Positions 1-5,434 of a DNA stretch of 5,934 nucleotides are shown one piece after another. Where the stretch lies: contig CAMQOJ010000279.1 in assembly GCA_947003375.1 (NCBI GenBank), forward strand, positions 1 through 5,934. The letters run 5' to 3'. Position 1 is the first letter of the stretch, and each line of letters opens with the position of its first letter. Source of the stretch: an uncultured Lachnospiraceae bacterium (GTDB lineage: Bacteria > Bacillota > Clostridia > Lachnospirales > Lachnospiraceae). The notes under the pieces are model-generated. The model was not told the DNA's origin, did no database searches, and worked only from the letters and a program-made list of their open reading frames with translations. Both the position numbers and the translations under genes were made by a program.

Positions 1-200
1 ACCGCCAGCCAAGCACTTTCCCGGAGATGCCACTGTAAATCCTGGCGGTCTGCAGCATAAACTGACAATCACCAAAATCTGCCAAGCAGCCCGGCTCACG
101 GGCGAAAGCCTATGGGGGCATTGCGGCAGATTTCATCGCTCGTGAGTATATCTGCCAGTTGCGCTGTCAAAACGGCTACTTGCGCTATGGCCGTTAAGAT
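1..200. repeat. Palindrome-rich non-coding leader, possible interspersed repeat
   Basis: This stretch contains several perfect inverted repeats that can be read directly. ACCGCCAG (1-8) pairs with CTGGCGGT (42-49). AAATCTGCC (75-83) pairs with GGCAGATTT (125-133). GCCCG (89-93) pairs with CGGGC (99-103) around a five-base loop. CTCACG (95-100) pairs with CGTGAG (141-146), and AACGGC (171-176) with GCCGTT (190-195). Short direct repeats also occur, such as TTGCGCT at 159 and 180. I see no credible plus-strand gene. On the minus strand a 36-codon open frame runs from 109 off the left edge, without a Shine-Dalgarno site. The stretch could be a dispersed palindromic element, the end of a mobile element, or a structured leader of the regulator operon. 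Copy number in the genome would decide. I found no convincing sigma-70 promoter here. Confidence 0.45.
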
Positions 201-280
201 TTGTCCGTTTCCTTACGATACAAGAATTGAAGGCCCGCGTCCCGGCCGGAAAGTCGGCACAGGGAATGGGGCGGAAAGGG

Positions 281-1009
281 ATGGGAAAAATCAGGATCGC
301 GATATGTGATGACGAACAGAATATCCGCAGCTATCTGGCCGCGCTGATCCGGCGGGAGGATTCTTCATGCCGGATTTCGGAGTATGCCTCCGCGGAGGCC
401 TATCTGGCTGCGGGAGAGGATCATGATCTGCTGTTGCTGGATATCGAGCTGGGAGGCGGGGCGGGGATTCCCGGCTCCATGGACGGCATGGCGCTGGCCA
501 GGAGGCTTCGGAGCCTTCCTCCGGACAGGCAGCCCCTCATCATCTTCGTCACAGGCTATGAAAGCTATGTGTACCAGGCCTTTGACGTGGAGGCCTTCCA
601 GTATCTGGTGAAGCCCGTGGACGAGGGGCGCTTCGCGGATGTCTTCCGGCGGGCGGCGGAGAAGCTCTCGGTTCTGGAAAAACAGCGCCGGAGGACGCTG
701 CTCGTCCAATACGCCGGGGCCAGCCGGGTGATACCCCTGGAGAACATCCGCTATGTGGAGAGCCGTGGGCATAAGCTCCTTTTGCATTTAAAGGAAGGCA
801 CAGTGGAATACTACGGGAAGATAGGGGAACTGGAGCAGGAACTGGGCGGACAGTTCGCCCGCATCCACAAGGGCTATCTGGTGAACCTGCGCCATGTGGA
901 GGAATATGCCCGGGGACAGGTCACGCTGACAGACGGCGAAAAGCTGATGATCTCCAAATATAAATACGATGCTTTCGTGAAGCAGCACCTGCGCTTCCTG
1001 CGACAGTAA
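281..1009 (+). CDS. LytTR family response regulator (AgrA/VirR/LytR type)
   Basis: Cytoplasmic DNA-binding response regulator of 242 residues, a normal length for the family. The receiver domain covers about residues 4-125: acidic pair Asp10-Asp11, phospho-acceptor Asp54 in LLLLDIEL, switch Thr91 in FVTGYES, and Lys111 in LVKPVDEG. The LytTR DNA-binding domain covers about 138-240, with its signature around ARIHKGYLVNLRHV (193-206). I chose the ATG at 281 because it puts the first strand (KIRIAICDDE) at the usual distance from the N-terminus. An upstream TTG at 227 and an ATG at 266 are in frame but would add a non-homologous basic tail. The ribosome site is ambiguous: GGGGCGG/AAAGGG lies very close to this ATG. 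An odd feature is a Gly/Pro loop, GGGAGIPGS (58-66), inserted after the phosphorylation site before MDGMALA. The gene is followed after 72 bases by its probable cognate kinase. Confidence 0.93.
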   Translation: MGKIRIAICDDEQNIRSYLAALIRREDSSCRISEYASAEAYLAAGEDHDLLLLDIELGGGAGIPGSMDGMALARRLRSLPPDRQPLIIFVTGYESYVYQAFDVEAFQYLVKPVDEGRFADVFRRAAEKLSVLEKQRRRTLLVQYAGASRVIPLENIRYVESRGHKLLLHLKEGTVEYYGKIGELEQELGGQFARIHKGYLVNLRHVEEYARGQVTLTDGEKLMISKYKYDAFVKQHLRFLRQ

Positions 1010-1028
1010 ACGCTCCTTCCCTGCGGGC

Positions 1029-1041
1029 AGGCCTATGGCCT
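1029..1041 (+). other. Small perfect hairpin between regulator and kinase genes
   Basis: AGGCC-TAT-GGCCT forms a five-base stem with a three-base loop inside the 72-base gap between the regulator and kinase genes. No T-tract follows, so it is not a terminator. Nearby, CTCCTTCCCTG (1013-1023) is complementary in part both to CAGGGAGG (1053-1060) and to the kinase ribosome site at 1068-1076. The gap could therefore fold in alternative ways that tune kinase translation or protect the mRNA. This is inference from base pairing only. Confidence 0.3.
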
Positions 1042-1067
1042 TGTAGTCTCATCAGGGAGGCGGAGCC

Positions 1068-1076
1068 GGAGGGAGG
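1068..1076 (+). promoter_or_regulatory. Ribosome binding site that fixes the TTG start of the kinase
   Basis: GGAGGGAGG lies five bases upstream of the TTG at 1082. It is the strongest Shine-Dalgarno match nearby. The kinase has no ATG or GTG at a comparable position that would keep the first membrane segment intact, so this site supports the TTG start. Confidence 0.75.
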
Positions 1077-1081
1077 CGAAA

Positions 1082-2503
1082 TTGCGCGAATCAGATTTCA
1101 TACTGCTCTACCGGATAACCGCAGGGATAGAGGTGGTCCTCTATGGGGCCTGCATGGCGGCTTTCCTGCGCCCCTTCCTGGACGAGGGCGCGGGAGGCGG
1201 GCGGAGCACGCGCCGAAAATGCCTGTTCGTGCTGGTTGACTATATTATCGTCTTCTCTCTGGGCGATGTGTTCTCCTTCCGCGGCTGGCTGTGCATGCTG
1301 CTTTTGACGGCGCTTTTGTCTGTTTGCAGGCGGTTTCTGGGCATCGGGCGGGAAGCCCTGTTCCTGCTGGGAGTGCTGTTCTTCTGCACCCGGCATCTGA
1401 GCCTGATGGCCGCACAGAGCCTGAACCATTTTACCTATCGGCTCTTCCTGGCGGGCGCAAATACCCCGGAGAAGGTCTTCCTGGGCGCGGCGCTGAACCA
1501 CATCTGCATCGAAGCGCTGACGCTCCTCCTCTTTGCCCTCATGCTCCGGGGCCTGGTTCTGGTGCTGGGGAGACGGCCCTTTGCCCTGCATGTCAGGGAG
1601 CTGTGCTACCTGCTGCTGACGCCGGTGACGGGAATCCTCTTCGTCCGCATCACCCTGCAGCTCCTCATCGTGGCAGACGGGGATTCCATTTTCCAGCTCT
1701 ACGAGCAGGTGCCGATGGCCGTGGGCATCGTGCCCCTGCTGGCCGCCCTGTTCTACGCGGGGACTCTGGCCGCGATTGCCCTCTGCCAGAAGAACATGGC
1801 CCTCCAGGAGGAGCGGGGCAGGCATTTCGTGGAACAGCAGCAGCTGGCAGGCATTCAGGAGCGGCTGGCCCAGGTGGAGCAGCTCTACGACGGGCTGCGC
1901 CGGATGAAACACGATCTGCGGGGCCATCTGGCCAACATCAGGGGCCTGGCGGAGAGGAACTGCTACGGGGACATGGAGCGCTACATGGCCAAGATGGAGG
2001 AGAGCATACAGGCCCTGGAGCCCGGCATGTCCACAGGGAATGCCGTCTCGGACGTAATCCTGGGCGATGTCGGGCGGGCCGCGGCCAGGCTGGGCATCCG
2101 CTTCCAGGCGGATTTCACCTTTCCCGCCTCCGGAGGATTCGATTCCTACGACATGGGCATCATCCTGAACAACCTGCTGCGCAACGCCCTGGAGGCCTGT
2201 GAAAGGGTGGAGCCCGGGAAGCGGTATATCTCCCTCTCCGGGAAAAGGAAGAACCGGTTCTATCTGCTGGAGGTACGCAACTCTTTCCACGGGAAGGTCT
2301 GCTTCCACCGCCAGACCGGACTCCCTGTCTCTACTAAGGAGGCGGCCCCCAGGCCGGACTCCCCCGGGCCTCCCCTCATGGCCCTCCACGGCATCGGCCT
2401 GTCCAATGTGAAGCGGGAGGCTGAGAAGTACCAGGGGAGCGTGGACATCCGGGTGGAGGAGAACGAGTTCCAAGTGACCGTATTGCTGCAGGAAAATACC
2501 TGA
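1082..2503 (+). CDS. Membrane sensor histidine kinase, GHKL/AgrC-like (HPK10 type)
   Basis: Sensor kinase of 473 residues, the probable partner of the LytTR regulator just upstream. The N-terminal half carries six or seven hydrophobic segments (about 8-30, 47-62, 68-85, 92-113, 135-162, 173-198, 211-236), as in AgrC-like polytopic sensors with no large extracellular domain. A charged, Gln-rich linker (237-270) is likely coiled coil. The H-box is RRMKHDLRGH with His277 as the likely phosphorylated residue. The N-box is NNLLRNALEAC with Asn364 and Asn368, and the G-box is HGIGLSNV (436-443). Between the N- and G-boxes there is a Pro-rich stretch (about 418-432) that looks longer than usual. Translation starts at TTG, which may limit the amount of kinase. 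What it senses cannot be told from the sequence. An autoinducer or antimicrobial peptide is typical for the family, but no AgrB/AgrD-like gene is present here. Confidence 0.93.
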   Translation: MRESDFILLYRITAGIEVVLYGACMAAFLRPFLDEGAGGGRSTRRKCLFVLVDYIIVFSLGDVFSFRGWLCMLLLTALLSVCRRFLGIGREALFLLGVLFFCTRHLSLMAAQSLNHFTYRLFLAGANTPEKVFLGAALNHICIEALTLLLFALMLRGLVLVLGRRPFALHVRELCYLLLTPVTGILFVRITLQLLIVADGDSIFQLYEQVPMAVGIVPLLAALFYAGTLAAIALCQKNMALQEERGRHFVEQQQLAGIQERLAQVEQLYDGLRRMKHDLRGHLANIRGLAERNCYGDMERYMAKMEESIQALEPGMSTGNAVSDVILGDVGRAAARLGIRFQADFTFPASGGFDSYDMGIILNNLLRNALEACERVEPGKRYISLSGKRKNRFYLLEVRNSFHGKVCFHRQTGLPVSTKEAAPRPDSPGPPLMALHGIGLSNVKREAEKYQGSVDIRVEENEFQVTVLLQENT

Positions 2504-2530
2504 TCCATCGCGAAAAGACAGAAGGATTCG

Positions 2531-2539
2531 AAAGGAGAG
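2531..2539 (+). promoter_or_regulatory. Strong ribosome binding site of the 145-residue protein
   Basis: AAAGGAGAG ends three bases before the ATG at 2543, its GGAG core about six bases away. It is the best-placed site in the plus-strand operon and is the main evidence that the following unrecognised reading frame is a real, well-translated gene. Confidence 0.75.
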
Positions 2540-2542
2540 AAT

Positions 2543-2980
2543 ATGTATCCAGAAGATTTCAGCATCAAGGAAGTGAACGCTTATTATACCCGCCGGGGCG
2601 GCATACGGACGGCAAACGTCAGGGGCTATGCCAATATGGGCAGCTTTTCCGGCCTGCTGCAGCGGGCCGCGGCACAGGCAGGCAGGGCGGCGCAAGCCTC
2701 CCAAGCCGCGCAGGAAGCACAGTCCTCCACAGTCGTACAGGGAAATCGGGCACAAGCCCAGCCCGCCGCTTCCGCCAAGGAGAGTGCCCACACCCATAGC
2801 GCCTCCGGTACTGGTTCCGAAGGCGTCTGCTGCGAGCAGTGCCATGCCACCAACCAGCTGATGCTCCAGATGATGTCCCGCAACCTCTACTCCCAGAGCG
2901 CCCTGAATTATCCCCTTGCAGGGTACGGCTGGACGGCCTACCAGAACATGGCCGATATGCTGGGCAAGGGCCTGTTCTGA
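2543..2980 (+). CDS. Unrecognised 145-residue protein with Ala/Gln-rich centre and CxxCH motif
   Basis: I do not recognise this family. Three parts are visible. Residues 1-40 are polar with aromatic and Gly residues (YPEDFSIKEVNAYYTRRGG at the start). Residues 41-90 are low complexity, Ala/Gln/Ser-rich with QAA/AQA repeats, probably helical or disordered. Residues 91-145 hold GVCCEQCH (Cys96, Cys97, Cys100, His101) and then an aromatic, Met-rich tail ending in MADMLGKGLF. There is no signal peptide or membrane segment. CxxCH is the heme c attachment motif, but without export it more likely binds a metal or forms a disulphide; His83 and His85 lie just upstream. The gene follows the kinase by 39 bases with a strong ribosome site, so it is probably co-transcribed. 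It could be an accessory, regulator or output of the two-component system. No terminator with a T-tract follows on this strand. Confidence 0.75.
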   Translation: MYPEDFSIKEVNAYYTRRGGIRTANVRGYANMGSFSGLLQRAAAQAGRAAQASQAAQEAQSSTVVQGNRAQAQPAASAKESAHTHSASGTGSEGVCCEQCHATNQLMLQMMSRNLYSQSALNYPLAGYGWTAYQNMADMLGKGLF

Positions 2981-2998
2981 CAGCAATCAGACGGCCCC

Positions 2999-3068
2999 AA
3001 AGAAAAACATCCCGGATGCCCTGACGGAAACCTTTATGATTCCGGATTTCTGTCAGGGATTTGGGATG
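2999..3068 (-). terminator. Rho-independent terminator of the leftward operon
   Basis: A long imperfect hairpin. CATCCC (3008-3013) pairs with GGGATG (3063-3068), CCCTGAC (3019-3025) with GTCAGGG (3052-3058), and the inner CGGAA (3025-3029) with TTCCG (3040-3044). Read leftward, the stem is followed at once by TTTTTCTTT (3007 down to 2999), a proper T-tract. It therefore terminates the minus-strand unit, 28 bases beyond the last stop of the kinase remnant. Rightward there is no T-run, though the hairpin may still slow or stabilise the converging plus-strand transcript. Confidence 0.75.
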
Positions 3069-3095
3069 CTATCCTCTGTAAAATCATCGAAGACA

Positions 3096-3419
3096 TCACA
3101 GGAGCTCCCCAATCTGCTCAAGCAGTTCTCCCATGTTCAGCGGCTTTGGAAGATGCGCATTTATTGGCAGATACCGCGATGATAGGGATGCCAGACAGCG
3201 CTGAATCCTTGAATGCCCCGATAGCCCTTGTGGTCTTGTACCCATCCATGACAGGCATCTGGATATCCATGAGAATCAGGTCAAACTCCCCCCGCCTTAG
3301 CCTGCCTTATCTTCTCATAGGCAATACTGCCATCCGAAGCGGTTTCTACAAGGAATCCCGCATCCGAAAGCATCTCCTTCTCGATTTCCAGGTTGATTTC
3401 ATTGTCGTCCACCAGCAAT
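3096..3419 (-). pseudogene. Receiver-domain remnant at the 3' end of the kinase pseudogene
   Basis: Three frames must be stitched together. The first encodes ILLVDDNEINLEIEKEMLSD and the next residues to IRQAKAG. At a run of six G (plus-strand C run 3288-3293) the frame breaks; with five G it would continue as AGEFDLILMDIQMPVMDGY through IPIIAVSAN. At about 3160-3166 a small deletion joins SAN to NAHLPKPLNMGELLEQIGEL in a third frame, ending with TGA at 3098-3096. The acidic pair, the phospho-acceptor Asp in LMDIQMP, the Ser in AVSAN and the Lys in PKP are all still encoded. The domain was thus functional in a recent ancestor. Confidence 0.85.
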
Positions 3420-3893
3420 ATGCACCTGCTCCGACTCTATCTTCGATATTTCAAGCACATCGTTCAGCAACTGGAGAAGCTGTTTCTGGCTCAGCCCCTT
3501 CTCCACTTCCTTGTCGATATTCCGATAGCCAAGAACCACCTGACTCCCTCTGGCATCTTCCCTTACATCTACCATATGCAGCTGCATATAAGCCAGCTTC
3601 GTATTTCTACAGATTCGATAGTTTATGTAAAACGCCATATCCTCTCTCAGCCTCGTCCGGATATACTCCGGCCTGGTAGCCTTCACCATTGATTCCCGGT
3701 CATCCGGATGCACCCATTCTTTGATATATTGGGCATCAAAACCGTCGAAAGTGCTTGCCTGGTACTCTTGCGGAGACTGGTCTTTAATCCTGTCGCTCAC
3801 ACAATAGGCCTTGATTTTATTGGCGTCTAAATCCGCATAAAAGATGGAATCGTAGTCGATGCTCAGGCCTTCTAAATCCAGGATGTTTTTCAT
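3096..3893 (-). pseudogene. Decayed hybrid histidine kinase (PAS-like sensor, HisKA scrap, receiver)
   Basis: An intact frame of 164 codons (3893-3399) encodes a PAS-like sensor: residues about 12-130, with WVHPDDRESM at 60-69 and the closing VVLGYRNIDKEV. It then jumps directly from QKQLL to QLLNDVLEISKIES (about residue 140), the late HisKA helix. The H-box region with its catalytic His is missing. After SEQVHI (residue 159, near 3418) the ATP-binding domain is missing, and a receiver domain begins in another frame (LLVDDNEINLEIEKEML). Homologues of this layout are multi-domain proteins of several hundred residues or more, so most of the gene has been lost. The ATG at 3893 has only a weak GGA ribosome site. 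The remnant lies at the end of the leftward operon, just before its terminator. The PAS fragment could still be made, but no kinase activity is possible. Confidence 0.88.
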
Positions 3894-3906
3894 GATTTAT
3901 CCGGAA

Positions 3907-3954
3907 TCATTTTTCTCCGGCCTCTGTCATATCCTCTTTCGCAGCCCCTCTCAT
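3907..3954 (-). other. 15-codon reading frame coupled by ATGA overlaps
   Basis: The permease stop codon overlaps an ATG (ATGA, 3954-3951). This opens a 15-codon frame, MRGAAKEDMTEAGEK, which stops at 3907. That stop again overlaps an ATG (ATGA, 3910-3907) opening a six-codon frame, MIPDKS, whose stop overlaps the ATG of the kinase remnant (3893). The frame may be the original N-terminus of the hybrid kinase, broken by small indels such as one in the A5 run at 3911-3915, or simply a coupling leader. No homology is claimed. Confidence 0.3.
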
Positions 3955-5225
3955 GGCCTTTTTCCGTTCTTCCTCCCCCCGGGCCTCCTCTCCGGGGCCT
4001 TCTCCACCGCAGCGGCTTTCTCTTCCTTTTTCATTTCCACTACGCTCCTATCTTCCTTTCCGTTTTCCTTCCCCACCGCCCCGGGCATCCGCCTCCTGGC
4101 GTTCCGGTCGTTCACGCTCTCGCGCAGCAGCGCATAGCAAGAGGAGGTCAGCGGGATGAAGAACAGCATCCCTGAAATCCCGAACAGGCTGCCGCCCACG
4201 CTCACCGCCGTCAGCACCCAGATGGCGGGCAGGCCCACAGAATTCCCCACTACCTTCGGATAAATCAGATTCCCCTCAATCTGCTGCAGCACCAGGAACA
4301 GAATCACGAACCACAGCGCCTGCAGAGGATTGTCGATGAGAATCAGGAACGCCCCCACGGCGCAGCCGATGAAGCCGCCCACGATAGGAATCAATGCCGT
4401 GAAGGCAATCAGGACGCCCACCATCAGGGCATAGGGCATCCGAAACAGGCTCATGGTCACCACGAACATGGTACCCAGGATCACCGCCTCCAGGCACTGC
4501 CCGGTGATGAAGCTGCTGAAGTTCTTATACAGCAGGCTGCAGACCTCCAGAATCTTCGCGCTCACCGCCTCCGGCAGATAGGCCCACAGGATTCTCCTCC
4601 CCTGATCCTCCAGCCTCTCCTTCTGGGCCAGCACGTACAGGGCGAAGATGAAGGAAATCACCATGTTCACGATGCCCGATATGATGCCAGTGGCCACGCT
4701 GAACGTGGAGTTCAGCACATCCCCCGCGCCGTTCTTCAGGAAATCGATGATGCCGCCCAGCGTCGAATCCCAGTTAATCTCCGTCAGCTCCAACTCGTCG
4801 ATCCGGCTGGTCAGTTCCGGATAGTCCCTGACCAGCCGGTCCAATTCTTCCACTACCCTCTCCATAAAGGCAGGAATCTTTTTCCCCACCTCAGAGGCCG
4901 TAGCCACCACCTGGGGCACTACCGTGCCCACCACCACGGCCAGCACCACCGCCAGGGCCACGATGGAGAGCATCAGGCACAGCGGCCTCTTGAATTTCGC
5001 CGCAGCCCTCCCCCTCCAGCGGCCGAACACCTTCTCCTCAAAGCCGCGCATGGGAATGTTCAATACGAAAGCCATTGCCCCACCCACCAGGAAGGGGGAT
5101 ATGATGCCGAACAGAAACGCGATGCTCCTAAACACCTCGCTGCTGTAGATGATTGCCAGCACAAGCGCTGCCGCCAGCAGCATCAAATGCCTGATTTGTC
5201 TGATTTTTCCTTTGCTAAATTCCAT
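3951..5225 (-). CDS. AI-2E family transporter (TqsA/YtvI-like permease)
   Basis: Polytopic inner-membrane protein of 424 residues. Family landmarks are seen in order: FGIISPFLVGGAMAFVLNIP (39-58), a soluble, charged segment (about 110-175) containing an acidic helix, ALIPIVGGFIG (277-287), QQIEGNLIYPKVVGNSVGLP (314-333) and GGSLFGISGMLFFIPL (344-359). Hydrophobic segments lie near 13-28, 34-57, 82-108, 178-200, 243-297, 300-316 and 335-362. The family is named after an E. coli protein implicated in autoinducer-2 export, but other members move other ions or solutes, so the substrate here is unknown. The last ~55 residues are hydrophilic, rich in Lys, Arg and Glu, and longer than I would expect. 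The start at 5225 has AAAGGG nine bases upstream. The reading frame upstream overlaps its first 43 bases, suggesting coupled translation. Confidence 0.93.
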   Translation of the reverse strand: MEFSKGKIRQIRHLMLLAAALVLAIIYSSEVFRSIAFLFGIISPFLVGGAMAFVLNIPMRGFEEKVFGRWRGRAAAKFKRPLCLMLSIVALAVVLAVVVGTVVPQVVATASEVGKKIPAFMERVVEELDRLVRDYPELTSRIDELELTEINWDSTLGGIIDFLKNGAGDVLNSTFSVATGIISGIVNMVISFIFALYVLAQKERLEDQGRRILWAYLPEAVSAKILEVCSLLYKNFSSFITGQCLEAVILGTMFVVTMSLFRMPYALMVGVLIAFTALIPIVGGFIGCAVGAFLILIDNPLQALWFVILFLVLQQIEGNLIYPKVVGNSVGLPAIWVLTAVSVGGSLFGISGMLFFIPLTSSCYALLRESVNDRNARRRMPGAVGKENGKEDRSVVEMKKEEKAAAVEKAPERRPGGRKNGKRP

Positions 5226-5434
5226 TTGTCTGCACCCTTTACTAAAATTCTTTCCTTTCTTTGGTACTGCTCCGCTTCTTCATCAGTAAGCGGCCTGCCT
5301 AATGCCATTACAGCTTCTATCATCCTGCGCCACTCATATCGTTTTTCATCCGATGGTTCTGTCAATCTGCCGTCTTTTGCATAATCAGCAATGTCCTCAA
5401 ACAATCTGGTTCTTTTCCTTTCCATTGTTAGCAT
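5183..5434 (-). CDS. Small charged protein, partner of the GNAT-like gene
   Basis: An 83-residue hydrophilic protein of no assigned function. Residues 1-57 form a coherent unit (LFEDIADYAKDGRLTEPSDE, then EWRRMIEAVMALGRPLTDEE). It looks like a small helical protein of the antitoxin or adaptor kind, and resembles short Lachnospiraceae hypothetical proteins I remember as ending soon after EEAEQY. The tail from about residue 58 is unusual. It reads through the permease ribosome site and 42 bases of the permease gene in another frame (WNLAKEKSDKSGI), so it may be an extension gained by a frameshift or stop loss. The start at 5434 has AGGTGG close upstream and overlaps the end of the GNAT-like gene by 38 bases. 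A second in-frame ATG lies three codons in. A toxin-antitoxin role is speculation from size and overlap. Confidence 0.6.
   Translation of the reverse strand: MLTMERKRTRLFEDIADYAKDGRLTEPSDEKRYEWRRMIEAVMALGRPLTDEEAEQYQRKERILVKGADKWNLAKEKSDKSGI

Noticed and set aside
29..38. GCCACTGTAA, recalling the conserved core of cobalamin riboswitches
   Set aside because: No B12 box (CAGGAGACCTGCC-like) or other conserved blocks follow, and the downstream gene is a regulator, not a cobalamin gene.
95..130. GGGCGAAAGCC region as a possible cyclic-di-GMP riboswitch
   Set aside because: The tetraloop/receptor elements and conserved core are not present in the right order.
227..280. Upstream in-frame TTG start for the response regulator
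   Set aside because: It adds 18 basic, non-homologous residues. The ATG at 281 gives the normal receiver N-terminus.
2837..2848. CxxCH as a heme c attachment site in the 145-residue protein
   Set aside because: The protein has no signal peptide or membrane anchor, so it should not meet the cytochrome c maturation system; kept only as a possible metal or redox motif.
1091..2986. A 631-codon open frame on the minus strand across the kinase and the 145-residue gene
   Set aside because: It is antisense to a kinase with all catalytic boxes. The translation is His/Gln/Pro/Gly-rich with no domain, as expected from GC-rich codons read backwards.
2981..3095. Terminator for the plus-strand operon
   Set aside because: The hairpin at 3008-3068 has no T-run on its right side, so only leftward termination is supported.
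3146..3692. Plus-strand frames of 177 and 99 codons
   Set aside because: They lie antisense to the PAS and receiver remnants, whose minus-strand translations are clearly protein-like.
3859..4159. Plus-strand frames of 92 and 68 codons at the 3' end of the permease
   Set aside because: They are shadows of the charged permease tail: Ser/Pro/Phe-rich, with no ribosome site.
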